Shown: positions 9,038 through 17,221, counted from the first letter of the stretch. The stretch is 62,022 nucleotides of DNA from a bacterium (GCA_035549195.1 DASZRK010000065.1:1-62022), one strand, 5' to 3'. Notes: a model not told the origin generated them from the letters alone. A program made the numbers and translations.

Positions 9038-9149
9038 TGCCAGCCTCGATCGAATTCTATGAACTTTTTATTGGCTCGGCTTATCCGGTCGGCAAAGTTA
9101 GCTTACCGTTATTAAAGATCGAGGCCCAGCCCTGAGCCCGTCGGAAGAG

Positions 9150-9166
9150 TCCCCCTCTCGCGGACA
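9150..9166. repeat. Diverged copy of the spacer motif
   Basis: TCCCCCTCTCGCGGACA, a variant of the GTCCRCGA-GGGG motif, next to CCCTGAGCCCGTCGGAAGAG (9130-9149), which resembles the CTTCGA-CTCAGGG palindrome inside the 6481-6563 element. It lies 14 bases from the stop codon of the following minus-strand gene. Confidence 0.5.
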
Positions 9167-9179
9167 TCCAAAACCCATT

Positions 9180-9422
9180 TCATTTAGGGGCCGACTTACT
9201 GAACTTGAGCACAAGATATTGGATCAACGCCCAAACGACCAAAATCCAACCAATGAAAATAATACTTAGAATGATCCCCGCAAACCCACAGATCCAGAAT
9301 GGAACCTTCACGATTTTTTTCTGGAAATGGCCCATCCAATATTGAAGAAGGTATTGGAAAGCCTTGCCGACTATAAAAAATCCGGATCCCAAAATTAGCA
9401 ACAACTCAACTGACCGACCCAT
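9180..9422 (-). CDS. Small two-helix membrane protein
   Basis: 80 residues with two clear hydrophobic segments (about residues 6-27 and 42-70) separated by a basic loop HFQKKIVK. A GGAGG site 6 bases before the ATG supports expression. No family recognised. AT-rich compared with the core genes. Confidence 0.5.
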   Translation of the reverse strand: MGRSVELLLILGSGFFIVGKAFQYLLQYWMGHFQKKIVKVPFWICGFAGIILSIIFIGWILVVWALIQYLVLKFSKSAPK

Positions 9423-9560
9423 AAAGACCTCCCATCCGTTTTCTTGATCAGCCTTCGATTTTATTTCGAACTAAAACCCCGCACCGTCCAATGAACATGT
9501 GCCCGGGCACCAATTTCCCATAGCCGCCGTTTCAAGGACCAAAATTCCGGAAAAGAGTTG

Positions 9561-10604
9561 TTAGTATTTTACCCTGGAGGAACGGCGCACGACCAATTGG
9601 GTTGGCACGAGTATTTGGCGGGTTTTCCAACCGGTGGGGTTCTCGATCTTCTCGATGAGCAACCGGGCCGCCTGGGTGCTGGTTTCCCGATAGTCCTGTT
9701 TGTTGGTGGTGAGGGAATAGGGAGGGACCGAGGCTTGTGGGATATCGTCAAAGCCGACCAGCGCGATATCTTTTCCTACCTTCATGCCTTTTTCCACGAT
9801 GCTGTCCCAGGCGCCCAGGGCCATGAGATCGTTCGAGGCAAAAACCGCGGTGGGCCTGTCCTTGAGGGCTAACAGCTTATTCATCGCTTTCGCGCCGGAA
9901 CCCTTGCTGAAATCCCCCCCGACGATGTAAGGATCCGGCACCGAAAGCCCATGCCGTTCCATCGCTTGTTTAAATTCCCTTAAACGGTCCGCCGCGTCGG
10001 CTGAAATTTTTACTTCTCCTGTGATGCAGGCGATCTTTTGATGCCCCTTCTTGACCAGGTGATCCACCACTTCAACCACCGCTTTCGCGTTGTCGCAATC
10101 CACGAAATCCACGGAAGGATCGTTGGCCCTGCATCCGATCAAGACCAAGGGAACCCGGAAGTCCTTGAGCTGGTTCACCTCCTCTTCCTTGAGGTAGGGG
10201 GAAACCATCAAAACTCCGTCGACCGTGTTGCGGGAGACGCGTTTTTCGACTTCCTGCAGGTCGAAAACACCCGAGATGGTATTGATCAAAAGGCCGTACT
10301 GTTTTTCCTGTACGACATCGTTAATGCCGTTCAAAAGCCCGAGGTACCATTCATTTTCCAGGTTGATCTTGATGCTCGACCAGGAAAAACAAACTTCGAT
10401 CAGGTTGAACTGCTTTCCCACCAAGCCCCGGGCGAAGGGGTCGGTCTTGAAATCCAGGTCCGCGATGGCTTTTAACACCTTTTGGCGTGTTAAATCCGTC
10501 AGGTTGGATCTATTGTTCAAGGTGCGGGAGACGGTCGAAATGGAGACGCCCGCCCTGGCGGCGACATCATAAATGGTTGATTTGGGGTTCTTTTTACTTT
10601 TCAA
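9561..10604 (-). CDS. LacI family transcriptional regulator
   Basis: 347 residues. The N terminus has the LacI helix-turn-helix and hinge, TIYDVAARAGVSISTVSRTL followed by NNRSNLTDLTRQKVLKAI, then a periplasmic-binding-protein-like effector domain with the usual VLIGCR, GDFSKGSGAKAM and VGFDDIP segments. The only plausible start is a TTG at 10604 without a clear ribosome site. No sugar transport or catabolic genes are adjacent, so its regulon lies elsewhere or it was moved here alone. Confidence 0.85.
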   Translation of the reverse strand: MKSKKNPKSTIYDVAARAGVSISTVSRTLNNRSNLTDLTRQKVLKAIADLDFKTDPFARGLVGKQFNLIEVCFSWSSIKINLENEWYLGLLNGINDVVQEKQYGLLINTISGVFDLQEVEKRVSRNTVDGVLMVSPYLKEEEVNQLKDFRVPLVLIGCRANDPSVDFVDCDNAKAVVEVVDHLVKKGHQKIACITGEVKISADAADRLREFKQAMERHGLSVPDPYIVGGDFSKGSGAKAMNKLLALKDRPTAVFASNDLMALGAWDSIVEKGMKVGKDIALVGFDDIPQASVPPYSLTTNKQDYRETSTQAARLLIEKIENPTGWKTRQILVPTQLVVRRSSRVKY

Positions 10605-10857
10605 TTATTTCGCCGGTTCTTGGTCGGTCCATCGCCTATTATCCCGAATTTCACGGACGTCCTCTCCCTGCAACATCGCCGGTCAATTGGCTTCTCATTA
10701 TACGTCCCCCCCTTGGCGGTGGACGCCTCCCTCCAAATGGATCGTTCCTTCCGGGTCCCCCGTGGACGCCTTTCGAATGGGCATCCACTTGAAGTCGAGC
10801 CCCGCTTTTACGGGGCACACTTCAGGGGCACCCCGCCGTGGACAGCTAAAAGCCCGA
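10605..10857. repeat. Repeat-rich spacer
   Basis: A 253-base spacer without a credible gene. It holds CCCCGCCGTGGACA at 10831-10844 (spacer motif, 14 bases from the toxin stop), two looser copies near 10714-10725 and 10756-10768 that share GTGGACGCC, and a hairpin GCCCCG/CGGGGC near 10799-10816. Confidence 0.5.
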
Positions 10858-11289
10858 TCAAAGCCCCAATTTTTTAAGAAGTCGAGCCGTTGTATACCAT
10901 TCAATGCCGGTCCCCGAAAAATCACCATCGTTCGACCAAATAGGTATTTTTCGCTCAAGGGATAAAGCCAACAGATCGATATCGTCCGGGTCTCTTTTGC
11001 CGATCTTCCTCCGGGCGATGGCCATTGAGCCGTGATATTCCTTGGGCTCATACTCCCGGACAGCCAATAGTTGAAATTGGCTTTCCAAGAGCTCAACGGC
11101 TATTCCATATTTCCCGGCCATTACGGGGAGGTATTCCCGAACTTCTTTGATATTCAAGGACGTGGTCACGACTTCAAGGTGGGAATGTGTGAAAACTTTG
11201 AGGGCGGCCCTTCCGGTTGCGGCGGAAAGAAGGACATTAGCGTCCGCGGCGATTTGTCCGGCGGCGTTTTCTCCATGTTTCAAAGTCAT
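10858..11289 (-). CDS. PIN-domain toxin
   Basis: 143 residues. The acidic PIN-nuclease residues appear in order: DANVLLSA near the N terminus, a Glu in NIKEVREYL, DPDDIDLLAL and finally WSNDGDF. PIN toxins of VapC type are Mg-dependent endoribonucleases cutting tRNA or rRNA. It overlaps the upstream antitoxin gene by 53 bases, so the two are translationally coupled; a later start would shorten the overlap but the ATG shown keeps the whole first strand. Confidence 0.8.
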   Translation of the reverse strand: MTLKHGENAAGQIAADANVLLSAATGRAALKVFTHSHLEVVTTSLNIKEVREYLPVMAGKYGIAVELLESQFQLLAVREYEPKEYHGSMAIARRKIGKRDPDDIDLLALSLERKIPIWSNDGDFSGTGIEWYTTARLLKKLGL

Positions 11290-11515
11290 GTGTTACCGTC
11301 CGCTCAGTGACGCCTGATTTTTTGAGGTGATTGGAAATGGCCGAACCCAGGTTCGATAAAAGTTCCCTGCGCAATTCCAGGGGGAGCTCCTGGGACTTGG
11401 ACATCGGGACCAAAAGACTGGCCACCTTCCCGTGTTTGGTCACAAACACGAGGTCGCCGCCGCTCAGGAATTCCGGCGCGTGATCCCTAAATTCCCTTAC
11501 TCCCGCGACTCGCAT
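11237..11515 (-). CDS. Phd/YefM-type antitoxin
   Basis: 92 residues starting MRVAGVREFRDHAPEFL, the typical Phd/YefM beginning, then VFVTKHGKVASLLVP. I prefer ATG 11515 over the upstream ATG at 11554: it has an AAGGTGG ribosome site, matches the family N terminus, and lies 38 bases downstream of the transcription start predicted from the promoter at 11561-11590, whereas 11554 would sit at that start. The C-terminal half is basic and would bind the PIN toxin. Such antitoxins repress their own operon. Confidence 0.78.
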   Translation of the reverse strand: MRVAGVREFRDHAPEFLSGGDLVFVTKHGKVASLLVPMSKSQELPLELRRELLSNLGSAISNHLKKSGVTERTVTHDFETWRKRRRTNRRGR

Positions 11516-11560
11516 AAATCCACCTTCGTTACGGCTCGTAATGACCTTCGACACCCCTCA

Positions 11561-11607
11561 TCCTATGGGAGTTCTCATTATTATGTCAATAATTGTGTAC
11601 ACAATTC
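11561..11607 (-). promoter_or_regulatory. Toxin-antitoxin promoter with palindromic operator
   Basis: On the minus strand TTGACA (11585-11590) and TAGGAT (11561-11566) are 18 bases apart, a good sigma-70 pair. Directly upstream lies the perfect 16-base palindrome AATTGTGTACACAATT (11592-11607), a natural operator for Phd-type autoregulation. Confidence 0.65.
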
Positions 11608-11631
11608 CGGTTTGCCTTGTCCGCCCAGGAC

Positions 11632-11645
11632 CCCCGTCGCGGACG
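11632..11645. repeat. Last copy of the spacer motif
   Basis: CCCCCGTCGCGGAC, with TCCGCCC slightly upstream (11620-11626) as a partial inverted partner. It marks the edge of the accessory stretch next to mobA. Confidence 0.5.
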
Positions 11646-11661
11646 ACCGGTCCCACGCCCC

Positions 11662-12249
11662 CTAAACGAACCGTTCCCATTCGGTGCGGGTGTTGAAACC
11701 CGCCAGGCACCAGAGGGAAGGGTCGAATTTCCGCAGTTCCCCGGGCAGGACCGGGTTCACCCGCAGGGGACCTTCGTTGATCAGGTCCTGGAAGCCCCGA
11801 TAGGCGCCGGGTTCGAGTTTGCGCAGGGCCTGGTAGCTCCAGATGGAGCAGAGCGGTTCCCAACGGCCCTCATAGCGCGGGACCACCGCGTCCGGGCATC
11901 CCTCGGATCTCCAAAGGTGGAAGAGGCCCTCCACCGCTTCCCTTTTGAGGAAGGGCATGTCCACCCCGGTGAGGAAGAGGACCTGTTCCTTGGCCGAGGT
12001 CAGGGCCGCGTGGAGGCCCGCCAGGGGACCTTCCTGCTCCCATTGGTCGGTCACGATCCGGAATTCGACGGCCGCGTCGGGCGGCACCTGGTCGGCCTGG
12101 CGGCAGACCGCGAAGGCGTCGGCGGAGAACTGGGAGGCTTCCCGCAAAAGATGGGCGGCCAGGCTGGCGCCCCGGAAGGGCAGGAAGGCCTTGGGCGAAC
12201 CGAAACGGGTGCTCTTCCCGCCCATGAGGACGGCGACGGAAAGGGGCAA
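11662..12249 (-). CDS. mobA: Molybdenum cofactor guanylyltransferase MobA
   Basis: 195 residues. The nucleotidyltransferase signature LMGGKSTRFGSPKAFLPF is at the N terminus, FLTGVDMPFL near residue 95 gives the metal-binding aspartate, and GRWEPLCSIW follows. MobA attaches GMP to molybdopterin to form the MGD cofactor, the form needed by NarB-type nitrate reductases encoded in this cluster. It is the last gene of the molybdenum-cofactor series. Confidence 0.9.
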   Translation of the reverse strand: MPLSVAVLMGGKSTRFGSPKAFLPFRGASLAAHLLREASQFSADAFAVCRQADQVPPDAAVEFRIVTDQWEQEGPLAGLHAALTSAKEQVLFLTGVDMPFLKREAVEGLFHLWRSEGCPDAVVPRYEGRWEPLCSIWSYQALRKLEPGAYRGFQDLINEGPLRVNPVLPGELRKFDPSLWCLAGFNTRTEWERFV

Positions 12250-12294
12250 TAAGGGGGTTTTCGTTTGGCTGGACAGGTCAGGGCCTCGGGCTTT

Positions 12295-12732
12295 TCAAAG
12301 ATGATGCCGGTGTCCTGGAACGCAGTTGTCCTCGACCCAGGTCCGGGTCCCATCCGCATAGGTCTCCTTCTTCCAGATGGGAGCCCTTAGTTTGACCTCA
12401 TCCATGGCCCAGGCGCAAGCCTCGAAGGCCTCCTTCCGGTGGACCGAAGAGGCTCCCACCCAGACCGCCGCCTCGCCCAAGGGCACCACCCCCACCCGGT
12501 GGGCGATCCAAAGGTCGTGAAGGGGCCATCGTTCCAGGGCTTCCCGCCGGATAAGTCCCAGTTCCTTCAGGGCCATGGGTCCGTAACATTCATAGCGCAG
12601 TTCGGCCACCTGTTTGCCGTCGTGGTGGTCGCGCACCCGTCCCTCGAAGGCGACCACCGCCCCGCAGGTCACGTCGGCGATCTTGGCTTGCCGCTCGGTG
12701 GTTTTTAACGGTTCCTGGGTTATCTCTATCAT
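12295..12732 (-). CDS. moaE: Molybdopterin synthase catalytic subunit MoaE
   Basis: 145 residues with GAVVAFEGRVRDHHDGK, LRYECYGPMA, SSVHRKEAFEAC and the active-site lysine motif PIWKKE. MoaE with thiocarboxylated MoaD converts cyclic pyranopterin phosphate into molybdopterin. The MoaD gene lies just upstream. The 56-base spacer between them carries a half-copy of the CTCCGTGTCTCCGTGGT repeat. Confidence 0.95.
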   Translation of the reverse strand: MIEITQEPLKTTERQAKIADVTCGAVVAFEGRVRDHHDGKQVAELRYECYGPMALKELGLIRREALERWPLHDLWIAHRVGVVPLGEAAVWVGASSVHRKEAFEACAWAMDEVKLRAPIWKKETYADGTRTWVEDNCVPGHRHHL

Positions 12733-12749
12733 GCCGATGCCTTCAAGGT

Positions 12750-12779
12750 TTTTCTCCGTGCGCTCCGTGTCTCCGTGGT
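12750..12779. repeat. Half-copy of the CTCTGTG/CTCCGTGGT repeat
   Basis: The run of CTCCGTG units between moaD and moaE matches the right arms of the repeats at 21341-21426 and 23146-23230. No left arm is present. Confidence 0.5.
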
Positions 12780-12788
12780 GGATCCCTT

Positions 12789-13028
12789 CTATCCCCCCGC
12801 CACCGGCGGGATGAGCGCCACCTCATCCCCCTCGCGGAGGGCTTGGGTCTCGGACACGTAATCCTGGTTCACCGCGTATCGGAGGGATTTCGGCGGAATG
12901 ACCATCTCGGCCCCGAACACGCGGCCCGGCACCTCCCGGACGGTCACGCCCGGTTCCAGTTCCAGGTCCATCTCGCCCCGACCGGCCCTTTCCCGGAGCC
13001 CCGCGAATAGGAGGACCTTGACCCTCAT
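12789..13028 (-). CDS. moaD: Molybdopterin synthase sulfur carrier MoaD
   Basis: 79 residues, ubiquitin-like, ending in the required VAGG whose terminal glycine is adenylated and thiocarboxylated. LLFAGLRERAG at the start is typical. It overlaps the end of moeA by four bases (ATGA), so the two are translationally coupled. Confidence 0.93.
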   Translation of the reverse strand: MRVKVLLFAGLRERAGRGEMDLELEPGVTVREVPGRVFGAEMVIPPKSLRYAVNQDYVSETQALREGDEVALIPPVAGG

Positions 13029-14206
13029 ATTTTCGTCCCAGGGAACGGGTGGAAGTTCAGGCGGGTTCCCACGGGTAAAACTTTTTTTCCCGGCGGGACT
13101 TCCAGAAGCCCATCCCCCAAGGCCATCATCTCCAACAAATGGGAACCTTGGCCGCCCAGGACCCGGGCCCTTCCCTTTCCATCCAGCTTCGATTTCACGA
13201 AATGGGTCTTCCGGCCCAAGGGCTTATAGGGATGCCGAAGGGCCGCCGCGACCGGGCGCGGGGCGGGGCGACACTGGAGCCTCATCAAGAGGGGGAGCAC
13301 ATAGAGCAGGAAACAGGAATAGACCGCCGCCGGATTGCCCGGAAGCCCGAAGACATGCTTCTTCCCCTGGCGTCCGTAATAGAGCGGCCCACCCGGCTTT
13401 TGCGCCACCCGCCAGAAGACCTGCCGAACGCCCGCCTGGCGCAGGGCTTCCCGGGTCGGGTCATGGTCCCCCACCGAGACCCCGCCCGTCACGATCAACA
13501 GATCGCTGTCCCGCAGGGCCGCCACCGCCTCCAACGCCAGGCGATGGGGCCGGTCGCCCACCCACTCGACCGGGGCTTCGAGCCCCTCTTCACGGAGGGC
13601 GGCCTGGAGCATCGATCCATTGGACTCGAAGACACCCGCGTCGCCCGGCCTGTCCCCCGGCGCCACCAGTTCGTCGCCCGTGACCAGCACCGACACCCGG
13701 GGAGGTCGGATGACCCCCACTCGAGGCACTCCCAGGGAAGCCAGGAATCCCAGGGTCCGCGCGGAGAGCGGGCCGGCGGGCAGGGTCAAGCGGCGGCCCT
13801 TTCGCACACCTTCACCCCGGTAGCGGATGTGCCCCCCCTTCTCGGGGCGCTCCATATATAGAAGGTTCCTCTCGACCCGGACCTTTTCCTTGGGGACCAC
13901 GCTGTCGGCCCCCGGGGGAATGGGTGCCCCGGTCATGATGCGCAGCGCATGGCCTTTCCCGACCCCTTTTCCGGCGGTGTCCCCCGCCGACCTTTCCCCG
14001 GTGATGCGCAGGGGCCTTCCCGCCCCGCAGTCCCGGAAGCGGAAAGCGAACCCGTCCATGGCGGAGACGTCCCGCAGGGGATAGTCGTAAGGGGCCTTGA
14101 GCTTCTCCCGCGCTTCCCGGCCCAAGGCCTGGGCCAACGGGACCCGTTCCGTTCCCAAAGGCTTCACGCCTTGTAGGATCTTTTGGAGCGCTTCTTTAGG
14201 ATTCAT
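13025..14206 (-). CDS. moeA: Molybdopterin molybdenumtransferase MoeA
   Basis: 393 residues. Clear MoeA landmarks: VSAMDGFAFR, ALRIMTGAPIPPGADSVVP, VLVTGDELV, ESNGSML, TGGVSVGDHD and VFGLPGNPAAVYSCF. It inserts molybdate into adenylated molybdopterin. It starts the moeA-moaD pair, with a 102-base spacer to the moaCB gene that contains a CATTGCGAGG-type repeat copy. Confidence 0.95.
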   Translation of the reverse strand: MNPKEALQKILQGVKPLGTERVPLAQALGREAREKLKAPYDYPLRDVSAMDGFAFRFRDCGAGRPLRITGERSAGDTAGKGVGKGHALRIMTGAPIPPGADSVVPKEKVRVERNLLYMERPEKGGHIRYRGEGVRKGRRLTLPAGPLSARTLGFLASLGVPRVGVIRPPRVSVLVTGDELVAPGDRPGDAGVFESNGSMLQAALREEGLEAPVEWVGDRPHRLALEAVAALRDSDLLIVTGGVSVGDHDPTREALRQAGVRQVFWRVAQKPGGPLYYGRQGKKHVFGLPGNPAAVYSCFLLYVLPLLMRLQCRPAPRPVAAALRHPYKPLGRKTHFVKSKLDGKGRARVLGGQGSHLLEMMALGDGLLEVPPGKKVLPVGTRLNFHPFPGTKI

Positions 14207-14224
14207 TCTTGATCCCTTTTTCCG

Positions 14225-14282
14225 TCATCGCGAGGAGTGCCCCGCGAATAGCGGGGCGATCACGACGCGGCGACCCCAGTTC
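14225..14282. repeat. Partial CATTGCGAGGAG repeat
   Basis: TCATCGCGAGGAGTGCCCCG, continuing to GGCGACCCCAGTTC, matches the left half of the element at 41108-41247. The right arm is missing, so this is a decayed copy. Confidence 0.65.
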
Positions 14283-14308
14283 AGATAAGCCTTTTCCCAA
14301 AGCACACT

Positions 14309-15253
14309 TCAATCACATTTCTCCCCTTTCCCATCCACGGCGGTGGGCCGGGGCTTGCCGGTCTTCATGGGTTTGAAGGCATGGAGCAGGGCGGGAAAGA
14401 GGGCCTGCACCGTCTCCTCGCAACCGGACCGGGAGCCGGGCAGGGTCACCAGCAGGGTCTTGCCTCTTTGTCCCGCCACGCCGCGCGACAGCATGGCGTA
14501 GGGCGTCTTCTTCTGCCCGAAGGCCCGGGCCGCTTCCATGACCCCGGGAACCTCCCGCTCGATGACCGCTTGGGCGGCTTCCACCGTCACGTCCCGGGGC
14601 GATAACCCCGTGCCGCCGGTGGTCAGGATGAGGTCCACCCCCGCCTCGCAAAGCTGGGTGAGCTTGGAGACCAGCAGGGTCTTGTCGTCGGGCAGGAGGT
14701 CATAGGAAGGTTCAACGACCCCCAGGCCCTTCAGCACTTCGACCAGGTAAGGGCCCGAGACGTCCTCGCGCAGGCCCTGATGGGAGCGATCGGAGGAAGT
14801 GACCACCGCCGCCCGGAATCCCGCGGGGACCTGGTGCCGGAAGTCGGACTTACCGCCGGTCTTCTCCAGGAGTTTAATGCCGGTGATCTCCATATTCTTA
14901 TCCAATGGTTTGAGCATGTCGTAGATGGTGAGACAGGCCGCCGATACCGCGGCGAGCGCTTCCATCTCTACGCCCGTCTTGGAGGTGCAGGCGACCTCGG
15001 CGGTCACCTTCACCGAATCTTCTAAGGGATCGACGGTCACCTCGACCTTTTCCAGAAGGAGAGGATGGCAATCGGGGATCAGGTCCGGCGTGCGTTTGGC
15101 CGCCATCATGCCGGCGACCCTCGCGGTCACGAAGACGTCCTTCTTCGGGCCTTCGTTGTTCACGGCCTTTTTCACCGTCCCCGGGGCCATCTTGACGAAG
15201 CCTTCCGCCTTGGCGGTCCGGTGTGTTTCGATCTTGTGCTCGATGGAGATCAT
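14309..15253 (-). CDS. Bifunctional MoaC-MoaB fusion
   Basis: 314 residues. The first ~150 are MoaC: AGMMAAKRTPDLIPDCHPL, EVACTSKTGVEMEALAAVS, IYDMLKPLDKNMEI. From about residue 155 a MoaB/MogA domain follows: AAVVTSSDRSHQG, DVDLILTTGGTGLSPRDVT-like LILTTGGTGLSPRDVT and VTLPGSRSGCEE. MoaC forms cyclic pyranopterin phosphate with MoaA; MoaB/MogA adenylates molybdopterin before metal insertion. Fusing an early and a late step is known from some bacteria. The start codon shares one base with the stop of the permease gene (TGATG). Confidence 0.93.
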   Translation of the reverse strand: MISIEHKIETHRTAKAEGFVKMAPGTVKKAVNNEGPKKDVFVTARVAGMMAAKRTPDLIPDCHPLLLEKVEVTVDPLEDSVKVTAEVACTSKTGVEMEALAAVSAACLTIYDMLKPLDKNMEITGIKLLEKTGGKSDFRHQVPAGFRAAVVTSSDRSHQGLREDVSGPYLVEVLKGLGVVEPSYDLLPDDKTLLVSKLTQLCEAGVDLILTTGGTGLSPRDVTVEAAQAVIEREVPGVMEAARAFGQKKTPYAMLSRGVAGQRGKTLLVTLPGSRSGCEETVQALFPALLHAFKPMKTGKPRPTAVDGKGEKCD

Positions 15254-15999
15254 CAGATGCCTTTCGCGCCCATCAGGATCAATTTACAGGCCGCCATCAG
15301 GAGGACCGCCGCCAGGGCCTGCCGCAGGCGTACCTCGCCCAGGCGCTTCGCCCCTACGTTCGCCCCCAGGAACCCGCCCGCCATGGAGGGCAGGATCCAT
15401 TCCCAGGGAAGGTGGGGAAGACCGGAGGTCCCGGTGGAAAGTCCCAGGAGCCCCGCGGCCGAATTGAGCCAGATGAACCAGGCCGAGGCCGCGGCCGTTT
15501 CCTTGACCGAGGCCCACCCGGCCAAGAGCAGGAGGGGGCTCAGGTAGATGCCGCCGCCCACGCCCGTGAGCCCCGAAAGGAACCCCAGGCCCGAACCCAC
15601 CAGGGCCAGGACCCCGGGCGGCGGGGCTTTCCGGTCCGCGCTTTCCGCCTTCTTCACCAGCCAAAAATGGAAGAGCATCCGCCAAGAGGCCGCCGCCAGG
15701 CAGGCACCCAGGAGGAGCTTGGCCAAGGCGGGATGGAGCGGCAGCTTGGCCCCCCAATAGGCCGCCGGCATGGAAAAGACGACGAGGGGAACGAGGAGTT
15801 TGGGCCGCAGGAACCCGGCCCGGGTGAAACTATAGGAGGAAAAAGCGGCCACCAATAGGTTCAGGACCAGGGCCTGGCCCTTGAGCACGCCCGGATCGAG
15901 ACCCGCGAGGGATCCGACCGCCAGGTAACCGGAGGCTCCGCCGTGGCCCACCATGGCGTAGAGGAAAGCGACCGCGCCGAAGAACAGTCCGAGCGTCAT
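15253..15999 (-). CDS. TSUP (TauE/SafE) family permease
   Basis: 248 residues from ATG 15999, which has AAAGGA 7 bases before it; the frame extends to 16053, but that part is inside a repeat. About eight hydrophobic helices in two halves, with the family repeats MVGHGGASGYLAVGSLAGL and GFLSGLTGVGGGIYLSPLLL. TSUP proteins move sulfite, sulfonates or other organic anions. It is coupled to moaCB by a TGATG overlap, so a link to sulfur or molybdenum supply for the cofactor is possible but unproven. Confidence 0.85.
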   Translation of the reverse strand: MTLGLFFGAVAFLYAMVGHGGASGYLAVGSLAGLDPGVLKGQALVLNLLVAAFSSYSFTRAGFLRPKLLVPLVVFSMPAAYWGAKLPLHPALAKLLLGACLAAASWRMLFHFWLVKKAESADRKAPPPGVLALVGSGLGFLSGLTGVGGGIYLSPLLLLAGWASVKETAAASAWFIWLNSAAGLLGLSTGTSGLPHLPWEWILPSMAGGFLGANVGAKRLGEVRLRQALAAVLLMAACKLILMGAKGI

Positions 16000-16019
16000 A
16001 TGCAGATCCTTTCTTACGT

Positions 16020-16221
16020 TGTCATTGCGAGGAATGCCTGCCGATCCCCACATCGTCCTTTTTTAGGATCAAAGGAATGTGGGGGTAGGCCAGGCGTTCA
16101 TGACAAGCGTGATGGGCCGCAGGCCCATTACAACCCCAGTTTAAATACACCTCTCACCAAGGATCTTAACCACCCATGAACTGAGATTGCTTCGTCGCGA
16201 AATTCGTTCCTCGCAATGACA
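16020..16221. repeat. 202-bp palindromic CATTGCGAGGAA element
   Basis: Perfect 15-base terminal inverted repeats: TGTCATTGCGAGGAA (16020-16034) and TTCCTCGCAATGACA (16207-16221). It fills the spacer between moaA and the permease gene. Related copies at 40509-40649 and 41108-41247 share the ends and the phrase CTGAGATTGCTTCG/CGAAGCAATCTCAG. Confidence 0.85.
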
Positions 16222-16229
16222 CCTAACCC

Positions 16230-17204
16230 CTACCCCCCAATTCGAGCTAACGGAAAGGGTTCCTTCACCGGCCCGGCCACATGGGGGTTGAAGGTCCACT
16301 TCTGCGACAGGAAACCTTGGATCACTTCGGTCATCTCCCCGATGGGCGCTCCCCTTCTCAAGAGGGGTTTCAGGTCGAGCCCGCCGGGCTCGAAGAGGCA
16401 GCGTTTCAGGAAACCCTCCGAGGTCAGCCGCAGGCGCTGGCAGGAATCGCAGAATCCCTCGCAGGAGGCCCCGATGAAGCCCACCCGGGCCCGGCTTCCC
16501 GTCACCCGGAAGCGGCGCGAGGGCCCGCCCAGGGGGTCCCTCTCGACGGGTTCCAACCCGAAGGCATCCCGCAAACGGCGCTGGACCTCGATGACGGGAA
16601 TGAAATGATCCCGAAAATAGGCGTCGTTGCTTCCGGTAGGCATCAGCTCGATGAAACGGACCTCGACCCCTTCCCGATCGGAGAAGCCGATGAAGTCCTC
16701 GGCTTCCTGGTCGTTCGCGCCCCGCATCAACACCACGTTCACCTTGGGGGAAAGGCCGGCGGCTTTCGCCGCCCGGATCCCCGCCAAGACCCGTTCAAAA
16801 AGCCCTTGGGTCTGGGAGGCCCGGTCGAACCCTTGCGGGTCGAGGGAATCCAAATGCACGTTCACCCGGGTCAGGCCCCGGCTTTTCATTTCAGGCGCCA
16901 TCTTTTCCAGGCGGAACCCGTTGGTGGTGAGGGCCGTTTCCTCGAAACCGCTTTGAGCGAGGAGTTCCACCATCTCCAGCACTCGGGGATGGAGGGTGGG
17001 CTCGCCCCCGGTGAGCCGGACCTTCCGGATACCCAGGGTCCTCATCAGGGGGACGAGCCTGTTCCAGTCCGCCCACTGGAGGGTCTTTTCGGAAGGATGA
17101 AAGGCCTGGACCGCCTCGGGCAGGCAATAGACACAGCGGAAATTACATCGGTCCGTCAGGGAAAGGCGAAGATAGCGAAAAGGTTGGAACTGGATGTCCG
17201 GCAT
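16230..17204 (-). CDS. moaA: GTP 3',8-cyclase MoaA
   Basis: 324 residues starting MPDIQF at ATG 17204; the frame is open further upstream, but those residues are unlike MoaA and fall in the leader. The radical-SAM cluster is TDRCNFRCVYC, followed by KVRLTGGEPTLH. The C-terminal second cluster is EGFCDSCQRLRLTSEGFLKRC. MoaA makes the first committed intermediate of molybdopterin. Most MoaA proteins end in Gly-Gly; this one ends ARIGG, matching. Expression appears to depend on the sigma-54 promoter and terminator leader just upstream. Confidence 0.95.
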   Translation of the reverse strand: MPDIQFQPFRYLRLSLTDRCNFRCVYCLPEAVQAFHPSEKTLQWADWNRLVPLMRTLGIRKVRLTGGEPTLHPRVLEMVELLAQSGFEETALTTNGFRLEKMAPEMKSRGLTRVNVHLDSLDPQGFDRASQTQGLFERVLAGIRAAKAAGLSPKVNVVLMRGANDQEAEDFIGFSDREGVEVRFIELMPTGSNDAYFRDHFIPVIEVQRRLRDAFGLEPVERDPLGGPSRRFRVTGSRARVGFIGASCEGFCDSCQRLRLTSEGFLKRCLFEPGGLDLKPLLRRGAPIGEMTEVIQGFLSQKWTFNPHVAGPVKEPFPLARIGG

Positions 17205-17221
17205 GGGGCCCGCTTCCTGCC

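Noticed and set aside
9601-9618. TTGGCACGAG resembling a -24 element
   Set aside because: It lies inside the LacI coding region and has no GC at the -12 position.
6481-11645. Integron cassette array with attC sites
   Set aside because: The array layout fits, but the spacer motif lacks a consistent GTTRRRY/RYYYAAC core and no integron integrase is in the window; kept only as a cassette-like array.
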